From: Nonomuraea muscovyensis
Lineage (GTDB): Bacteria; Actinomycetota; Actinomycetes; Streptosporangiales; Streptosporangiaceae
Assembly (NCBI RefSeq): GCF_014207745.1
Contig: NZ_JACHJB010000003.1
Coordinates: 1,116,001-1,180,000, forward strand
DNA length: 64,000 bases
Direction of reading: 5' to 3'
Shown: positions 26,039 to 34,487 of the stretch, one piece after another
How positions within the stretch are numbered: position 1 is the stretch's first letter
Layout of the letters: every line of letters starts with the position of its first letter
Position numbers and translations under genes: made by a program
The notes under the pieces: generated by a model
Database searches by the model: none
Told to the model about the DNA's origin: nothing
What the model saw: only the letters and a program-made list of their open reading frames with translations

Positions 26039-26104
26039 ACGCGGGGAGTTCGCCGTGGGCACGGGAGGCGACCACCCCATGCCCACGGCCGGCCCATGGC
26101 TCGC

Positions 26105-27214
26105 TCAGGTGAGCGTGGCCGCGTACGGGTCCCAGTCCACTGGCAGCGGATCGGGCACCGGTGTCCGCGAGCCGAGCCCGCGGAACTCACCCCGCTCGCC
26201 CGACTCCGTCACCGCCGCCATGATCTCCAGGACGTGCAGCGCCAGTTCGCCCGACGCCCGGTGCGGAACCCCGGCCCGGATCGCGCGGGCCATGTCGAGC
26301 ACGCCGATGCCGCGCCCCGCCGTCGTGCCCTCCAGCGGCAGCTCCCTCCAGTCGGGGTCGTGCGTGCCACGGGCCAGCAGCGGGCCGTCGAAGGTGTTGG
26401 GATCGGGCAACGACAGGGCCCCTTCGGTGCCGATGACCTCGATCAGCCTCTTGCCGATCGGTGAGTCGAAGCTGAAGGTGGCCCCGGCCGTCGGACCGTC
26501 CGCGAAGTCGATCAGCGCGTTGACGTGCGTCGGCACATCCACGGGGAAGGCCGTGCCCGCCTTCGGCCCCGACCCGACCACGCGGTGCTCGCGGGCCCGC
26601 CGGGTGCTCGCCGAGACCCGGGCGGCCGGGCCGAGCAGCGCGACGAGCGCGGTCAGGTAGTACGGGCCGAGGTCGAACAGCGGTCCGGCGCCCCGCTGGT
26701 AGAAGAACTCGGGGCTGGGGTGCCACGACTCCGGGCCCATGCCCTGGGTGGCGGCCGTGACCGCCACCGGGGCGCCGATCAGGCCCGACCGCACAGCCCG
26801 GATCGTGGACTGGATGCCGGCGCCGAGGAAGGTGTCGGGGGCGTTGCCGACGCGCAATCCCCGGTTCTCCGCCTCCGCCAGTACCTTGGCGGCCTCGTCC
26901 ATGTCCAGGGCCAGCGGCTTCTCGCCGTACACGTGCTTGCCCGCCCGTAAGGCGGCCAGCGCGACCGCGGCGTGCGCCGACGGGACGGTGAGGTTGACGA
27001 CGATCTCCACCTCGGGCAGGCCGAGCACGGTGTCGAGACCGCCCGAGACGGGGACGCCGTACTCCTCGGCCACCGCGGCGGCGCGCGCCTCGTCGAGGTC
27101 GGCGACGGCCAGCACCCGCACGTCGGGGAACGCCGTGAGGTGCTGCAGGTACTGGCCGCTGATCACCCCGGCGCCGACGAGCGCCACACCCACCGGACCG
27201 GTTCCGGACGTCAT
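26105..27214 (-). CDS. Gfo/Idh/MocA family oxidoreductase
   Basis: A 369-residue NAD(P)-dependent dehydrogenase of sugars or inositols. The N-terminal Rossmann fold starts at GVALVGAGVISGQY, and the family EKP motif is in VYGEKPLALD near residue 96. The C-terminal domain (DLGPYYLTALVALLG) is typical. The ATG overlaps the isomerase stop by 4 bases; it is the last gene of the xylA operon. It may oxidise a sugar that the neighbouring isomerases act on. Substrate unknown. Confidence 0.9.
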   Translation of the reverse strand: MTSGTGPVGVALVGAGVISGQYLQHLTAFPDVRVLAVADLDEARAAAVAEEYGVPVSGGLDTVLGLPEVEIVVNLTVPSAHAAVALAALRAGKHVYGEKPLALDMDEAAKVLAEAENRGLRVGNAPDTFLGAGIQSTIRAVRSGLIGAPVAVTAATQGMGPESWHPSPEFFYQRGAGPLFDLGPYYLTALVALLGPAARVSASTRRAREHRVVGSGPKAGTAFPVDVPTHVNALIDFADGPTAGATFSFDSPIGKRLIEVIGTEGALSLPDPNTFDGPLLARGTHDPDWRELPLEGTTAGRGIGVLDMARAIRAGVPHRASGELALHVLEIMAAVTESGERGEFRGLGSRTPVPDPLPVDWDPYAATLT

Positions 27215-27954
27215 GAGACCCCCAGCGAGGACAGGTAGGAGCGGCTGCCCGCGAGCGCCTCGAAGACGTCGCCCGCGCAGGTGTCGAGCTCGACGATCCG
27301 CCACGCGCCGGGCGCCGCGGCGAGGATGGCGGGCACGGGCATGACGCCGTCGCCCACGGCCGTGTGCGGCTCGCCCCTGACCCCGGGACCGTCCTTGACG
27401 TGCAGGGCGAGCACCCGGTCGGCGAGGCCGCGCAGCAGGGCGGGCACGTCGGCCCCGCCCACGGCCGCCCAGTAGGTGTCGACCTCCAGGAACACCTCCG
27501 GCTCCAGCAGGTCGGCCAGCACCTCCAGGGCGTGCCGGCCGTCGATCCGCGGCTCGATCTCCCACCAGTGGTTGTGGTAGCCCAGCCGCATGCCGTGGGC
27601 GGCGGCATGGACGGCGAGTCCGTTCAGCCGGTCGGCCACCCGCGCCAGGCCGTCGCGGGTGGTGAACTCCTCCTCCGCGATGCCGCCCGGGATGATCACC
27701 AGGTCGGTGCCGACCGTGGCGATCGCCTCGAACACCTCCGCCGGCTCCCGGCTCAGCAGGGCGTAGGCGTGGGTGCTGGAGACGGTCAGCCCCAGGTCGT
27801 CGGCCACCTGGCGGAAGCCCTTGGGGTCGGTCATCGGGTCGTACGGTTCGACGGCGCCGTAGCCGAGCTCGGCGATGCGGCGCAGCACCCCGTCCCGGTC
27901 CGCGGCCAACGCGTCCCGCACGGTGTAGAGCTGGACGCTGAGCGGTTGCACCAT
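27211..27954 (-). CDS. Sugar phosphate isomerase/epimerase (AP endonuclease 2-like TIM barrel)
   Basis: A 247-residue TIM-barrel protein. Metal ligands fit the family: Glu in GYGAVEPYD, His in STHAYA and GYHNHWWE, Asp in VDTYW and Glu in IVELDTCAG. This pattern is shared by the IolE/IolI/tagatose-epimerase group. Its start ATG overlaps the xylose isomerase stop by one base (TGATG). It pairs with a Gfo/Idh dehydrogenase, a common combination in catabolism of unusual sugars or cyclitols. Confidence 0.88.
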   Translation of the reverse strand: MVQPLSVQLYTVRDALAADRDGVLRRIAELGYGAVEPYDPMTDPKGFRQVADDLGLTVSSTHAYALLSREPAEVFEAIATVGTDLVIIPGGIAEEEFTTRDGLARVADRLNGLAVHAAAHGMRLGYHNHWWEIEPRIDGRHALEVLADLLEPEVFLEVDTYWAAVGGADVPALLRGLADRVLALHVKDGPGVRGEPHTAVGDGVMPVPAILAAAPGAWRIVELDTCAGDVFEALAGSRSYLSSLGVS

Positions 27955-29114
27955 CAGGCCTCCTGGGTCCGCACGCCGAGCAGGTGCTCGATGGCGAGCT
28001 GGTTGAGCCGGCTGAAGTGGAAGCCGCGCTCGGCGGCCACATCCGGGTCGAAGTCGTCGGCGGCGAGGTCGGCCAGGCTCTCGCCCGGCGCGAGCGTCGG
28101 TACGGCCAGCTCGCCCACCCGCGAGGCGCGCAGCGCGTCCTGCACCTCGGGGTCGGCCCGGAAGGAGCGCGCCCTGTCCTTCAGGATCAGGTAGGTGCGC
28201 ATGTTGGCCGCCGCTGACACCCACACATCGGCGGGGTCCTCGGTGCGCAGCGGCTTGTAGTCGAAGTGCCTCGGCCCGTCGTAGCCGCCGTTCTCCAGCA
28301 GGTCCACCAGGAAGAACGCGCTCTTCACGTCGCCGTGGCCGAAGATCAGGTCCTGGTCGTACTTCGGTCCGTGCTGGCCGTTGAGGTCGATGTGGAAGAG
28401 CTTGCCGTGCCAGAGCGCCTGGGCGATGCCGTGCACGAAGTTCAGCCCGGCCATCTGCTCGTGGCCCACCTCGGGGTTGAGCCCTACCATGTCCGGGTGC
28501 TCCAGCTCGTTGATGAACGCCAGGGCGTGCCCGATCGTCGGCAGCAGGATGTCACCGCGCGGCTCGTTCGGCTTCGGCTCCAGGGCGAACCTGATGTCGT
28601 AGCCCTGCTCCAGGACGTACTGGCTGAGCAGATCGATCGCTTCCTTGTAGCGGGCGAGCGCGGCGCGCACGTCCTTGGCCGCGTCCGACTCGGCGCCCTC
28701 GCGCCCGCCCCAGCACACGTACGTCCGCGCGCCGAGCGAGGCGGCCAGGTCCAGGTTGCGCATGACCTTGCGGATCGCGTGGCGCCGCACGTCGCGGTCG
28801 TTGCTGGTGAACGCGCCGTCCTTGAACACCGGATGGGTGAACAGGTTGGTGGTCGCCATCGGGACCTTCATCCCGGTCTCGTCGAGCGCCTTGCGGAACG
28901 CGGCCACGGCCCGGTCACGGTCCGGCTCGACGGCGAGCAGGTCGTCGTCGTGGAAGGTGACCCCGTACGCGCCCAGTTCGGCCAGGCGGTGGACGCTCTC
29001 CACCGGGTCGAGCGGCGGCCGCGTCGCGTCGCCGAAAGGGTCGCGCGCCTGCCAGCCGACCGTCCACAGGCCGAACGTGAAGCGGTCGTCGGGAGTCGGA
29101 GTGAATGCGGCCAT
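27954..29114 (-). CDS. xylA: Xylose isomerase
   Basis: A 386-residue class I (actinobacterial length) xylose isomerase that converts D-xylose to D-xylulose. Catalytic His is in VTFHDDDL near residue 53, the second metal site is in ALEPKPNEPRGD near 178, and the rest follow in NPEVGHEQMAGLNF and FHIDLNGQHGPKYDQD. All key residues appear present. First gene of a three-gene operon, divergent from a ROK regulator that is probably XylR. No xylulokinase lies beside it; the nearest FGGY kinase, 11.5 kb away, belongs to another operon. Confidence 0.97.
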   Translation of the reverse strand: MAAFTPTPDDRFTFGLWTVGWQARDPFGDATRPPLDPVESVHRLAELGAYGVTFHDDDLLAVEPDRDRAVAAFRKALDETGMKVPMATTNLFTHPVFKDGAFTSNDRDVRRHAIRKVMRNLDLAASLGARTYVCWGGREGAESDAAKDVRAALARYKEAIDLLSQYVLEQGYDIRFALEPKPNEPRGDILLPTIGHALAFINELEHPDMVGLNPEVGHEQMAGLNFVHGIAQALWHGKLFHIDLNGQHGPKYDQDLIFGHGDVKSAFFLVDLLENGGYDGPRHFDYKPLRTEDPADVWVSAAANMRTYLILKDRARSFRADPEVQDALRASRVGELAVPTLAPGESLADLAADDFDPDVAAERGFHFSRLNQLAIEHLLGVRTQEA

Positions 29115-29136
29115 GGGCCCTCCAGCGGGTTCTACT

Positions 29137-29160
29137 ATTAGTCCACAATCTGTACATAAT
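29137..29160. promoter_or_regulatory. Imperfect inverted repeat between xylA and the ROK regulator
   Basis: An AT-rich 24-base element begins ATTAGT and ends ACATAAT, with near-symmetric ends. It occupies most of the 60-base gap between the two divergent starts, so a regulator bound here would cover both promoters. Probable site for the adjacent ROK protein; not proven by sequence alone. Confidence 0.5.
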
Positions 29161-29174
29161 CCTGGGAGGCGGGT

Positions 29175-30392
29175 GTGAACACGTCAAGAGGCGTGCGGCA
29201 CGATTCCATGCGTGCCCGTAACCTCGCCGTCGTACTCGGGGAGATCCGCAGGTCCGGACCGCTCACCCGGGCCGCGCTCGCCGACCTGACCGGGCTGACC
29301 AAGACGACCGTGTCCAAGCTGGTGTCCGACCTGCTGGAGGCGGGCGCCGTGGTGGAGACCGGTGCGGTGCGCGACGGCGAACGCGGCCGGCCGGGCGTCG
29401 CGATCGCGCTCAGCGGGCACCGCGTGGCCACGCTCGGGCTGGAGATCAACGTCGACTACCTCGCCGCCTCCGTCGTGGACCTCACCCTCGCGGTACGGGT
29501 GCGCCGCACGCGGCCGGCCGACAATCGAAACTCCCGCCCCGAGACGATCCTCCGCGAGCTGCGCGACCTGGCCCGCTGGGCGGTGTCGGAGGCCGAGGCG
29601 CAGGGGCTGCGCGTCACCGGCGCGGCGCTCGCCGTGCCCGGGCCGGTCGAGGGCGGGCTGCTGCACAACGCCCCGCACCTCGGCTGGCGCGACGTGCGGG
29701 TGACGGGGCTGCTGGACCTGCTCGACCTGCCGTTCGAGGTGGACAACGAGGCCAACCTGGCGGCGCTCGGCGAGCTGTGGTTCGGCTCGGGGGCGACGGA
29801 CTTCCTCTACGTGTCGGGAGAGATCGGCATCGGGGCGGGCCTGGTGGTGGGCGGCGCGCTGTTCCGCGGCACGAACGGCCAGGCGGGCGAGCTGGGACAC
29901 GTCGTCGTCCTGCCCGACGGGCCGGCGTGCCGGTGCGGCGGGCGGGGCTGCCTGGAGGTGTACGCCGGCCAGGACGCGCTGCTCGGCGCGGTCGCCCCGC
30001 TGAGCGGCAGGGTCGCGGCGCTGCCGGGGGCGGCGGCCGGGATGCCGGCCCCGGCGGCCTCCCTCGAAGGGCTGGCCGGGCTGCTGGAGGCGGGCGACCC
30101 GGTGGCGCGGGCGGCCTGCGAGGAGGCCGGGCGGGCGCTCGGCACCGCCCTCACCTCGGCCGTCCACCTGCTGGACCCCGGCATGATCGTGCTGGGCGGC
30201 TCGTTCGCGCTGCTGTTCCCCTGGCTCGAACGGCCCGTCGGTGACGTGCTGTCGGCGCGGCTGCGCCACATGCGGGGGAAGCCGCCGCGCCTGGTGGCCT
30301 CGCAGGCGGGCGCCGACGCCGCCGTGCTGGGCGCCGCCGGCCTGATCATCCAGCAGGTCGTCGCCGACCCGGCCGGCACGCTGGGCCTCTGA
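29175..30392 (+). CDS. ROK family transcriptional regulator, probable XylR
   Basis: A 405-residue repressor. A winged helix-turn-helix lies at about residues 20-75 (RAALADLTGLTKTTVSKLVSDLL). The ROK domain follows, with GEIGIGAGLVVGGALFRG near 215 and the zinc motif CRCGGRGCLEVYA near 253. The GTG start has GGGAGG in front. ROK proteins of this layout respond to sugars; divergence from xylA makes xylose the first guess. Confidence 0.93.
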   Translation: MNTSRGVRHDSMRARNLAVVLGEIRRSGPLTRAALADLTGLTKTTVSKLVSDLLEAGAVVETGAVRDGERGRPGVAIALSGHRVATLGLEINVDYLAASVVDLTLAVRVRRTRPADNRNSRPETILRELRDLARWAVSEAEAQGLRVTGAALAVPGPVEGGLLHNAPHLGWRDVRVTGLLDLLDLPFEVDNEANLAALGELWFGSGATDFLYVSGEIGIGAGLVVGGALFRGTNGQAGELGHVVVLPDGPACRCGGRGCLEVYAGQDALLGAVAPLSGRVAALPGAAAGMPAPAASLEGLAGLLEAGDPVARAACEEAGRALGTALTSAVHLLDPGMIVLGGSFALLFPWLERPVGDVLSARLRHMRGKPPRLVASQAGADAAVLGAAGLIIQQVVADPAGTLGL

Positions 30393-30480
30393 CCCGCCCC
30401 TGACCTGCGCTGACCCGCTCTGACCTGTGCTGACCCGCTCTGACCTGTGCCGGCCCGCCCTGGCCTGTGCCGGCCTGGGC
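30390..30480. repeat. 20-bp tandem repeat array starting at a stop codon
   Basis: Four degenerate units of about 20 bases (best copy TGACCCGCTCTGACCTGTGC, twice at 30411-30450) plus a partial unit. The first unit begins with the TGA of the ROK gene. Period 20 makes it non-coding-compatible; it fills the gap before the arginase-family gene. Confidence 0.9.
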
Positions 30481-30488
30481 GCGCCCGT

Positions 30489-31382
30489 TCAGCGGGTCAG
30501 GGCCGCGGCCAGGATGTCCACGAGCACGGCCGCCTGCGAGCCGTCCTCGTCGAGGTCGGGATCGAAGACCGTGAGCTGCAGACCGGCGGCCCCGGGCAGC
30601 CGCAGCAGGCCGCGCAGCAGCCGCGCCAGCCGGTCGGCGTCGAGCCCGCCCGGGGTGGGCGAGTCGACCGCCCGCAGCACCGACGGGTCGAGCACGTCGG
30701 CGTCGACATGGATCCAGAACCCGTCCAGTTCGTCGCGCACCAGCACCTTCCGGGCCTCGTCCACCGTGTCGTCGCCGATCTCGTCGGCGCGCACGGACCT
30801 GATGCCCGTGCCGGCGAAATCGCCGAGGTCCTCCTCGTCGCGGAGGCCGAGCACGATGACGTCCTCCTCGCACACGTACGGGCGCAGGCCGTCGATGTCG
30901 GTCAGGTAGTCGTCACCGCGACCGGTGGCCAGGGCCAGGTCCTCGCCGGCCGCCGCGCCGACGTGCGGCGAGTTGCCCAGGTGGCGGAAGTCGGAGTGGG
31001 CGTCGAGGTAGGCCACGCCGTAGCGGCCGGCCCGGCGCAGCGCCACGGCCGCGCCCAGCAGGATCGAGCAGTCGCCGCCGAGCACGACCGGGAAACGGCC
31101 GGAGTCGCGCAGCCCGGTGATCCGCTCCGCCAGCCTGCCGGCGTACGCGGCGATGGCCGGGCCGTTGCGCACCCCGTCGCCCGGCTGCCAGGTGGCCACG
31201 TAGCGGGGCGGCACCACCGCGCCCGCGTCCTCGGCGCCGAGCCGCCCGAGCAGCCCGGCGTCGCGCAGCGCCCAGGGCGCCTTGTAGCAGCCGGGCACGG
31301 TGCCGGGCGCGGGCGGGCGCAGGCCGAGGTTGGACGGGGCGTCCAGGACGGCGAGCTTGACGTCAGTGGTTATAGTGGTCAT
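30489..31382 (-). CDS. Arginase/agmatinase family ureohydrolase
   Basis: A 297-residue binuclear manganese hydrolase. Metal-ligand motifs are VVLGGDCSILLG near 100, AYLDAHSDF near 124 and HVDADVLDPS near 223. The family hydrolyses guanidino or formimino groups; which substrate (arginine, agmatine, guanidine derivative) is unclear. It diverges from a CGNR regulator with only 29 bases between, so that protein may control it. A 9-base direct repeat (AGTGGTTAT, AGTGGTCAT) at the 5' end is part of the first codons. Confidence 0.9.
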   Translation of the reverse strand: MTTITTDVKLAVLDAPSNLGLRPPAPGTVPGCYKAPWALRDAGLLGRLGAEDAGAVVPPRYVATWQPGDGVRNGPAIAAYAGRLAERITGLRDSGRFPVVLGGDCSILLGAAVALRRAGRYGVAYLDAHSDFRHLGNSPHVGAAAGEDLALATGRGDDYLTDIDGLRPYVCEEDVIVLGLRDEEDLGDFAGTGIRSVRADEIGDDTVDEARKVLVRDELDGFWIHVDADVLDPSVLRAVDSPTPGGLDADRLARLLRGLLRLPGAAGLQLTVFDPDLDEDGSQAAVLVDILAAALTR

Positions 31383-31411
31383 AGTCCTGACGGTAGCACG
31401 AGGGGGAGGGC

Positions 31412-31951
31412 ATGGGGCACTTCGCGCAATTCGGTCTCGTGGCGCTGGATCTGGCCAACACCTGGGACGAGTACCTGGACGACCCGGAGCGACTGCCGGA
31501 CGTGGCGGCGCTGCGGCGCTTCTGTGACGAACTGGAGGAGGCCGAGGCCGCGGCGCAGGTGGGGGAGGACGACCTGGTCGCCGTCCGGGCCGTCCGGTCG
31601 CGGCTGCGGGCCGTCCTCGCGGCCGAGCCTCGCGAGCGGGCGCCGGCCCTCGCCCGGTGGGCGGCGGAACTGCCGGTGCGGGCGCAGATCGTGGCTGCCG
31701 ATGGCCTGCCGGAACTGCGGCTCACCGCCGCCGAGCACGCGTCGCCGGCCGACCGGCTGGCCGTGCGGGCGGTCCGCGAGCTGCTGGACATCGCCGGCTC
31801 GGGCGACTGGGAGCGACTGCGGCTGTGCGCCGCCTCCCCCTGCCGGGACGCCTTCGTCGACCGCAGCAGACCGGGGCGACGGCAGTTCTGCTCGACCCGG
31901 TGCGCCAACCGCGCGCACGCCGCCGCCTCCCGCGCCCGCCACCGGGCCTGA
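31412..31951 (+). CDS. CGNR zinc finger protein, probable transcription regulator
   Basis: A 179-residue protein of the ABATE/CGNR type. The C-terminal zinc finger reads CAASPCRDAFVDRS, then FCSTRCANRAHAAASRAR, with the family CGNR here as CANR. The N-terminal part (LVALDLANTWDEYLDDPE) fits the ABATE stress-sensor-like domain. The family is inferred to be DNA-binding regulators. GGGGGAGGG precedes the ATG. It diverges from the arginase-family gene. Confidence 0.9.
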   Translation: MGHFAQFGLVALDLANTWDEYLDDPERLPDVAALRRFCDELEEAEAAAQVGEDDLVAVRAVRSRLRAVLAAEPRERAPALARWAAELPVRAQIVAADGLPELRLTAAEHASPADRLAVRAVRELLDIAGSGDWERLRLCAASPCRDAFVDRSRPGRRQFCSTRCANRAHAAASRARHRA

Positions 31952-31952
31952 C

Positions 31953-31975
31953 CCCGCCGCGAGGGGAGCGGCGGG
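31953..31975. terminator. Hairpin between the CGNR gene and efeB
   Basis: CCCGCCGC and GCGGCGGG form a perfect 8-bp stem with a 7-base loop, starting one base after the stop of the CGNR gene and just before the stop of the convergent efeB. Candidate two-sided terminator. Confidence 0.55.
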
Positions 31976-31982
31976 CGCCGGA

Positions 31983-33275
31983 TCAGGCGAACAGGGCGCG
32001 ACCCCAGTAGTCGCCCGCGTCGCGTACCCCGGGCGGGCAGGCGAACAGGCCGCTGGAGACATGCTTGATGTACTCGTTCAGCGGATCGCGCTTCGCCAGC
32101 GCCGTCTGCACGGGCACGAACTGGGTGCGCGGGTCGCGCTGGTAGGCCATGAAGAACAGCCCGGCGTCCAGCCGCCCGAGCCCGTCGGAGCCGTCCACGT
32201 AGTTGTAGCCGCGGCGCAGCAGGTGGGCGTTGCCGTTGTTCGACGGATGGGCCAGGCGGATGTGGGCGTCCGGCGCGATGTGCGGCTGCCCGTCCGGCCC
32301 CTTGGCGGCGAAGTCGGGCGGGTCGAACTCCGCCTTCCCGCCCAGCGGCGCCCCGGCGCGCTTGTCGCGGCCGAAGATGGCCTCCTGCTCGGCCAGCGAC
32401 GTGCGGTCCCAGGTCTCGATCGTCATGCGGATCTTCCTGGTCACCAGGTACGTGCCGCCGGCCATCCAGTCGTCGCCCCGCGCCCACAGGTGCTCGCGGA
32501 GCAGCCGGTCGTCCTCCAGCTTGAGGTTGTTCGTGCCGTCCTTGAAGCCCATCAGGTTGCGCGGCGTGGCCTGCGCGCGAGAGGTGGACGACGTGCGCCC
32601 GAAGCCCAGCTGCGACCAGCGCACCGACACCCTGCCGAAGCCGATCCTGGCCAGGTTACGCACGGCGTGCACCGCCACCTGCGGGTCGTGCGCGCACGCC
32701 TGCACGCAGATGTCGCCGCCGGATATCTCCGGCACCAGCTGCTCGCCGGGGAACCTCGGCAGGTCCGCCAGGGCGGCCGGCCGCCGGCCCGTCAGCCCGA
32801 ACCGGTCGTCGAACAGCGACGGCCCGAACCCCACCGTCAGCGTCAGCGCCGAGGCGGGCAGGTCGAGCGCCTCGCCGGTGTCGTCCGGCGCGGCCTCCGG
32901 CGGGCCGCCGGCCGCGCCGTACGCGCCCGCCTCCCTGCCCTGGGTGAGTCTGGCCGCCGCGGCCGTCCACTCCTGCAGCAACTCCACCAGCTCCGCGCGC
33001 TTGTCGGTGACGACGTCGAAGGCGACGAAGTGCAGCCGGTCCTGCGCGGGCGTGACGATGCCCGCCTGGTGCTCGCCGTAGAAGGGGACGGGCGCGGAGA
33101 CGTGGTCCACCGCCAGGGCGGCGGGCGGCTCCTCGACGAGCGAGCGCGTGGCCAGCGCCCCGGCGCCCGCCGCGGCGACCCCGGCCGCGCCGAGCCCGAA
33201 CAGCTTCCGGCGGCTCATGCGGCCTTCGGACGGGTCGCGCTCCTCCGCCGGCGGCCGGTTCCCGTTCCCGCGCAC
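31983..33275 (-). CDS. efeB: Tat-exported Dyp-type heme peroxidase EfeB
   Basis: A 430-residue Dyp-type peroxidase, third part of the EfeUOB iron uptake system. The Tat signal is SRRKLFGLG near residue 21, followed by an Ala/Gly hydrophobic stretch. The family GxxDG is in MGFKDGTNN near residue 242, and proximal heme histidine candidates follow. EfeB is thought to oxidise ferrous iron or take iron from heme outside the membrane. The GTG has AGGGAGG seven bases upstream. It follows efeO by 13 bases. Confidence 0.95.
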   Translation of the reverse strand: MRGNGNRPPAEERDPSEGRMSRRKLFGLGAAGVAAAGAGALATRSLVEEPPAALAVDHVSAPVPFYGEHQAGIVTPAQDRLHFVAFDVVTDKRAELVELLQEWTAAAARLTQGREAGAYGAAGGPPEAAPDDTGEALDLPASALTLTVGFGPSLFDDRFGLTGRRPAALADLPRFPGEQLVPEISGGDICVQACAHDPQVAVHAVRNLARIGFGRVSVRWSQLGFGRTSSTSRAQATPRNLMGFKDGTNNLKLEDDRLLREHLWARGDDWMAGGTYLVTRKIRMTIETWDRTSLAEQEAIFGRDKRAGAPLGGKAEFDPPDFAAKGPDGQPHIAPDAHIRLAHPSNNGNAHLLRRGYNYVDGSDGLGRLDAGLFFMAYQRDPRTQFVPVQTALAKRDPLNEYIKHVSSGLFACPPGVRDAGDYWGRALFA

Positions 33276-33288
33276 CTGATCCTCCCTC

Positions 33289-34437
33289 CTACTTCGTCAC
33301 GATCGGGGCGATCCGGCTGATCGGCTCGCCCAGCGCGTTGATCGCGTCGGACAGCTTCTTCAGCTCGGCCTTGGACAGCTCGTCGTGCGGGCGCCAGCCG
33401 TCGCCCTTCTGGTGCACGGCCAGCGCCGCCTCGGCCGCCGCGAACTTCTCGTCCAGGGTCTTCACCAGGTCGGGGGCACGCTCCTCCAGCGCCGGACGCA
33501 GCGCCTGCACGGCCGCCTTGGACCCCTCCAGGTTGGCGTCGAAGTCCCACAGGTCGGTGTGCGACCAGATGTCCTCCTCGCCGGTGATCTTGCCGGTGGC
33601 GACCTCGTCGAGCAGCTCCTTGGCGCCGTTGGCCAGGTTCAGGGGGGTGAGCTCGGTGGCGTTCGCCTTGGCCACGATGGTCTTGACGTCGGCGAGCAGC
33701 TTGTCGGCGATCGGGCCGTCCCCGCCGACGTCCTTGGTGATCCACAGGTCCTTCTCGATCCGGTGGAACCCGGTCCACTCCTCGCCTTCGGCGAGGTCGG
33801 CCTCGCGCGCGTCGATGGCCGGGTCGAGGTCGCCGAAGATCTCCGCCACGGGCTCGATGCGCTCCCAGTACGTGCGCGACACCGGGTAGAGCGCCTTGGC
33901 CTGCGCGATGTCGCCTGCCTTCACCGCGTTGACGAACTCTTCCGTCTTGACCAGCAACGTGCCGGTCTGCGATTTGACGTACCGCTTGTAGTCGGCCGTG
34001 GCCTGCGCCAGCTTGGCGTCCGCGGTGAGCGGCTTGTGCTCGCCCGTCACCTTCAGCGGGCCACGAATGCCCTTGCCCACCATGCCGGGCTTGCAGGCCG
34101 TCTCGTACGTGCCCGCGGGCAGTTCGGCGATGAGGTCGCGGGTCAGGCCGGGCACGATGTTCTCCACCTCGGCCATGACGCGGTCGCCGGGGGCGTACAC
34201 GTAGAACTCGGTGACCTTGCTGCCGCCGTTCGTGATGGCGAATGTGGTGGTGCCGGCGGGCACCTCGGTGGCGGCCACCTTGCACTCCGTGTCGGACGAG
34301 GCCACGGTGATCTTGCCTGGCTCGGCCGGGGCGGACGCGCCGGTGGCGGCCGGCTCTCCTGATCCGCAGGCGGCCAGGCCGGTCAGAGCGAGCGCGGCGA
34401 TCGCCAGGCCGGGGCCGCGAGAGGCGGGACGGGACAT
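33289..34437 (-). CDS. efeO: Iron uptake lipoprotein EfeO
   Basis: A 382-residue lipoprotein: lipobox LTGLAACG near residue 20. A cupredoxin-like domain (about 40-130, ending GTYETACKPGM) precedes an M75-type imelysin domain that carries the metal motif GFHRIEKD (HxxE) near residue 225. EfeO binds ferrous or ferric iron outside the membrane and passes it to EfeU. AGGAG lies before the ATG. It follows efeU by 50 bases. Confidence 0.95.
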   Translation of the reverse strand: MSRPASRGPGLAIAALALTGLAACGSGEPAATGASAPAEPGKITVASSDTECKVAATEVPAGTTTFAITNGGSKVTEFYVYAPGDRVMAEVENIVPGLTRDLIAELPAGTYETACKPGMVGKGIRGPLKVTGEHKPLTADAKLAQATADYKRYVKSQTGTLLVKTEEFVNAVKAGDIAQAKALYPVSRTYWERIEPVAEIFGDLDPAIDAREADLAEGEEWTGFHRIEKDLWITKDVGGDGPIADKLLADVKTIVAKANATELTPLNLANGAKELLDEVATGKITGEEDIWSHTDLWDFDANLEGSKAAVQALRPALEERAPDLVKTLDEKFAAAEAALAVHQKGDGWRPHDELSKAELKKLSDAINALGEPISRIAPIVTK

Positions 34438-34487
34438 GATGCTCCTGTCGTGGCGCGGATGCGGCGCCGATGGGATGGAACGCGTTG

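Noticed and set aside
30390..30480. Short regular repeats as a CRISPR array
   Set aside because: Units are directly adjacent with no unique spacers; it is a degenerate 20-bp tandem repeat.
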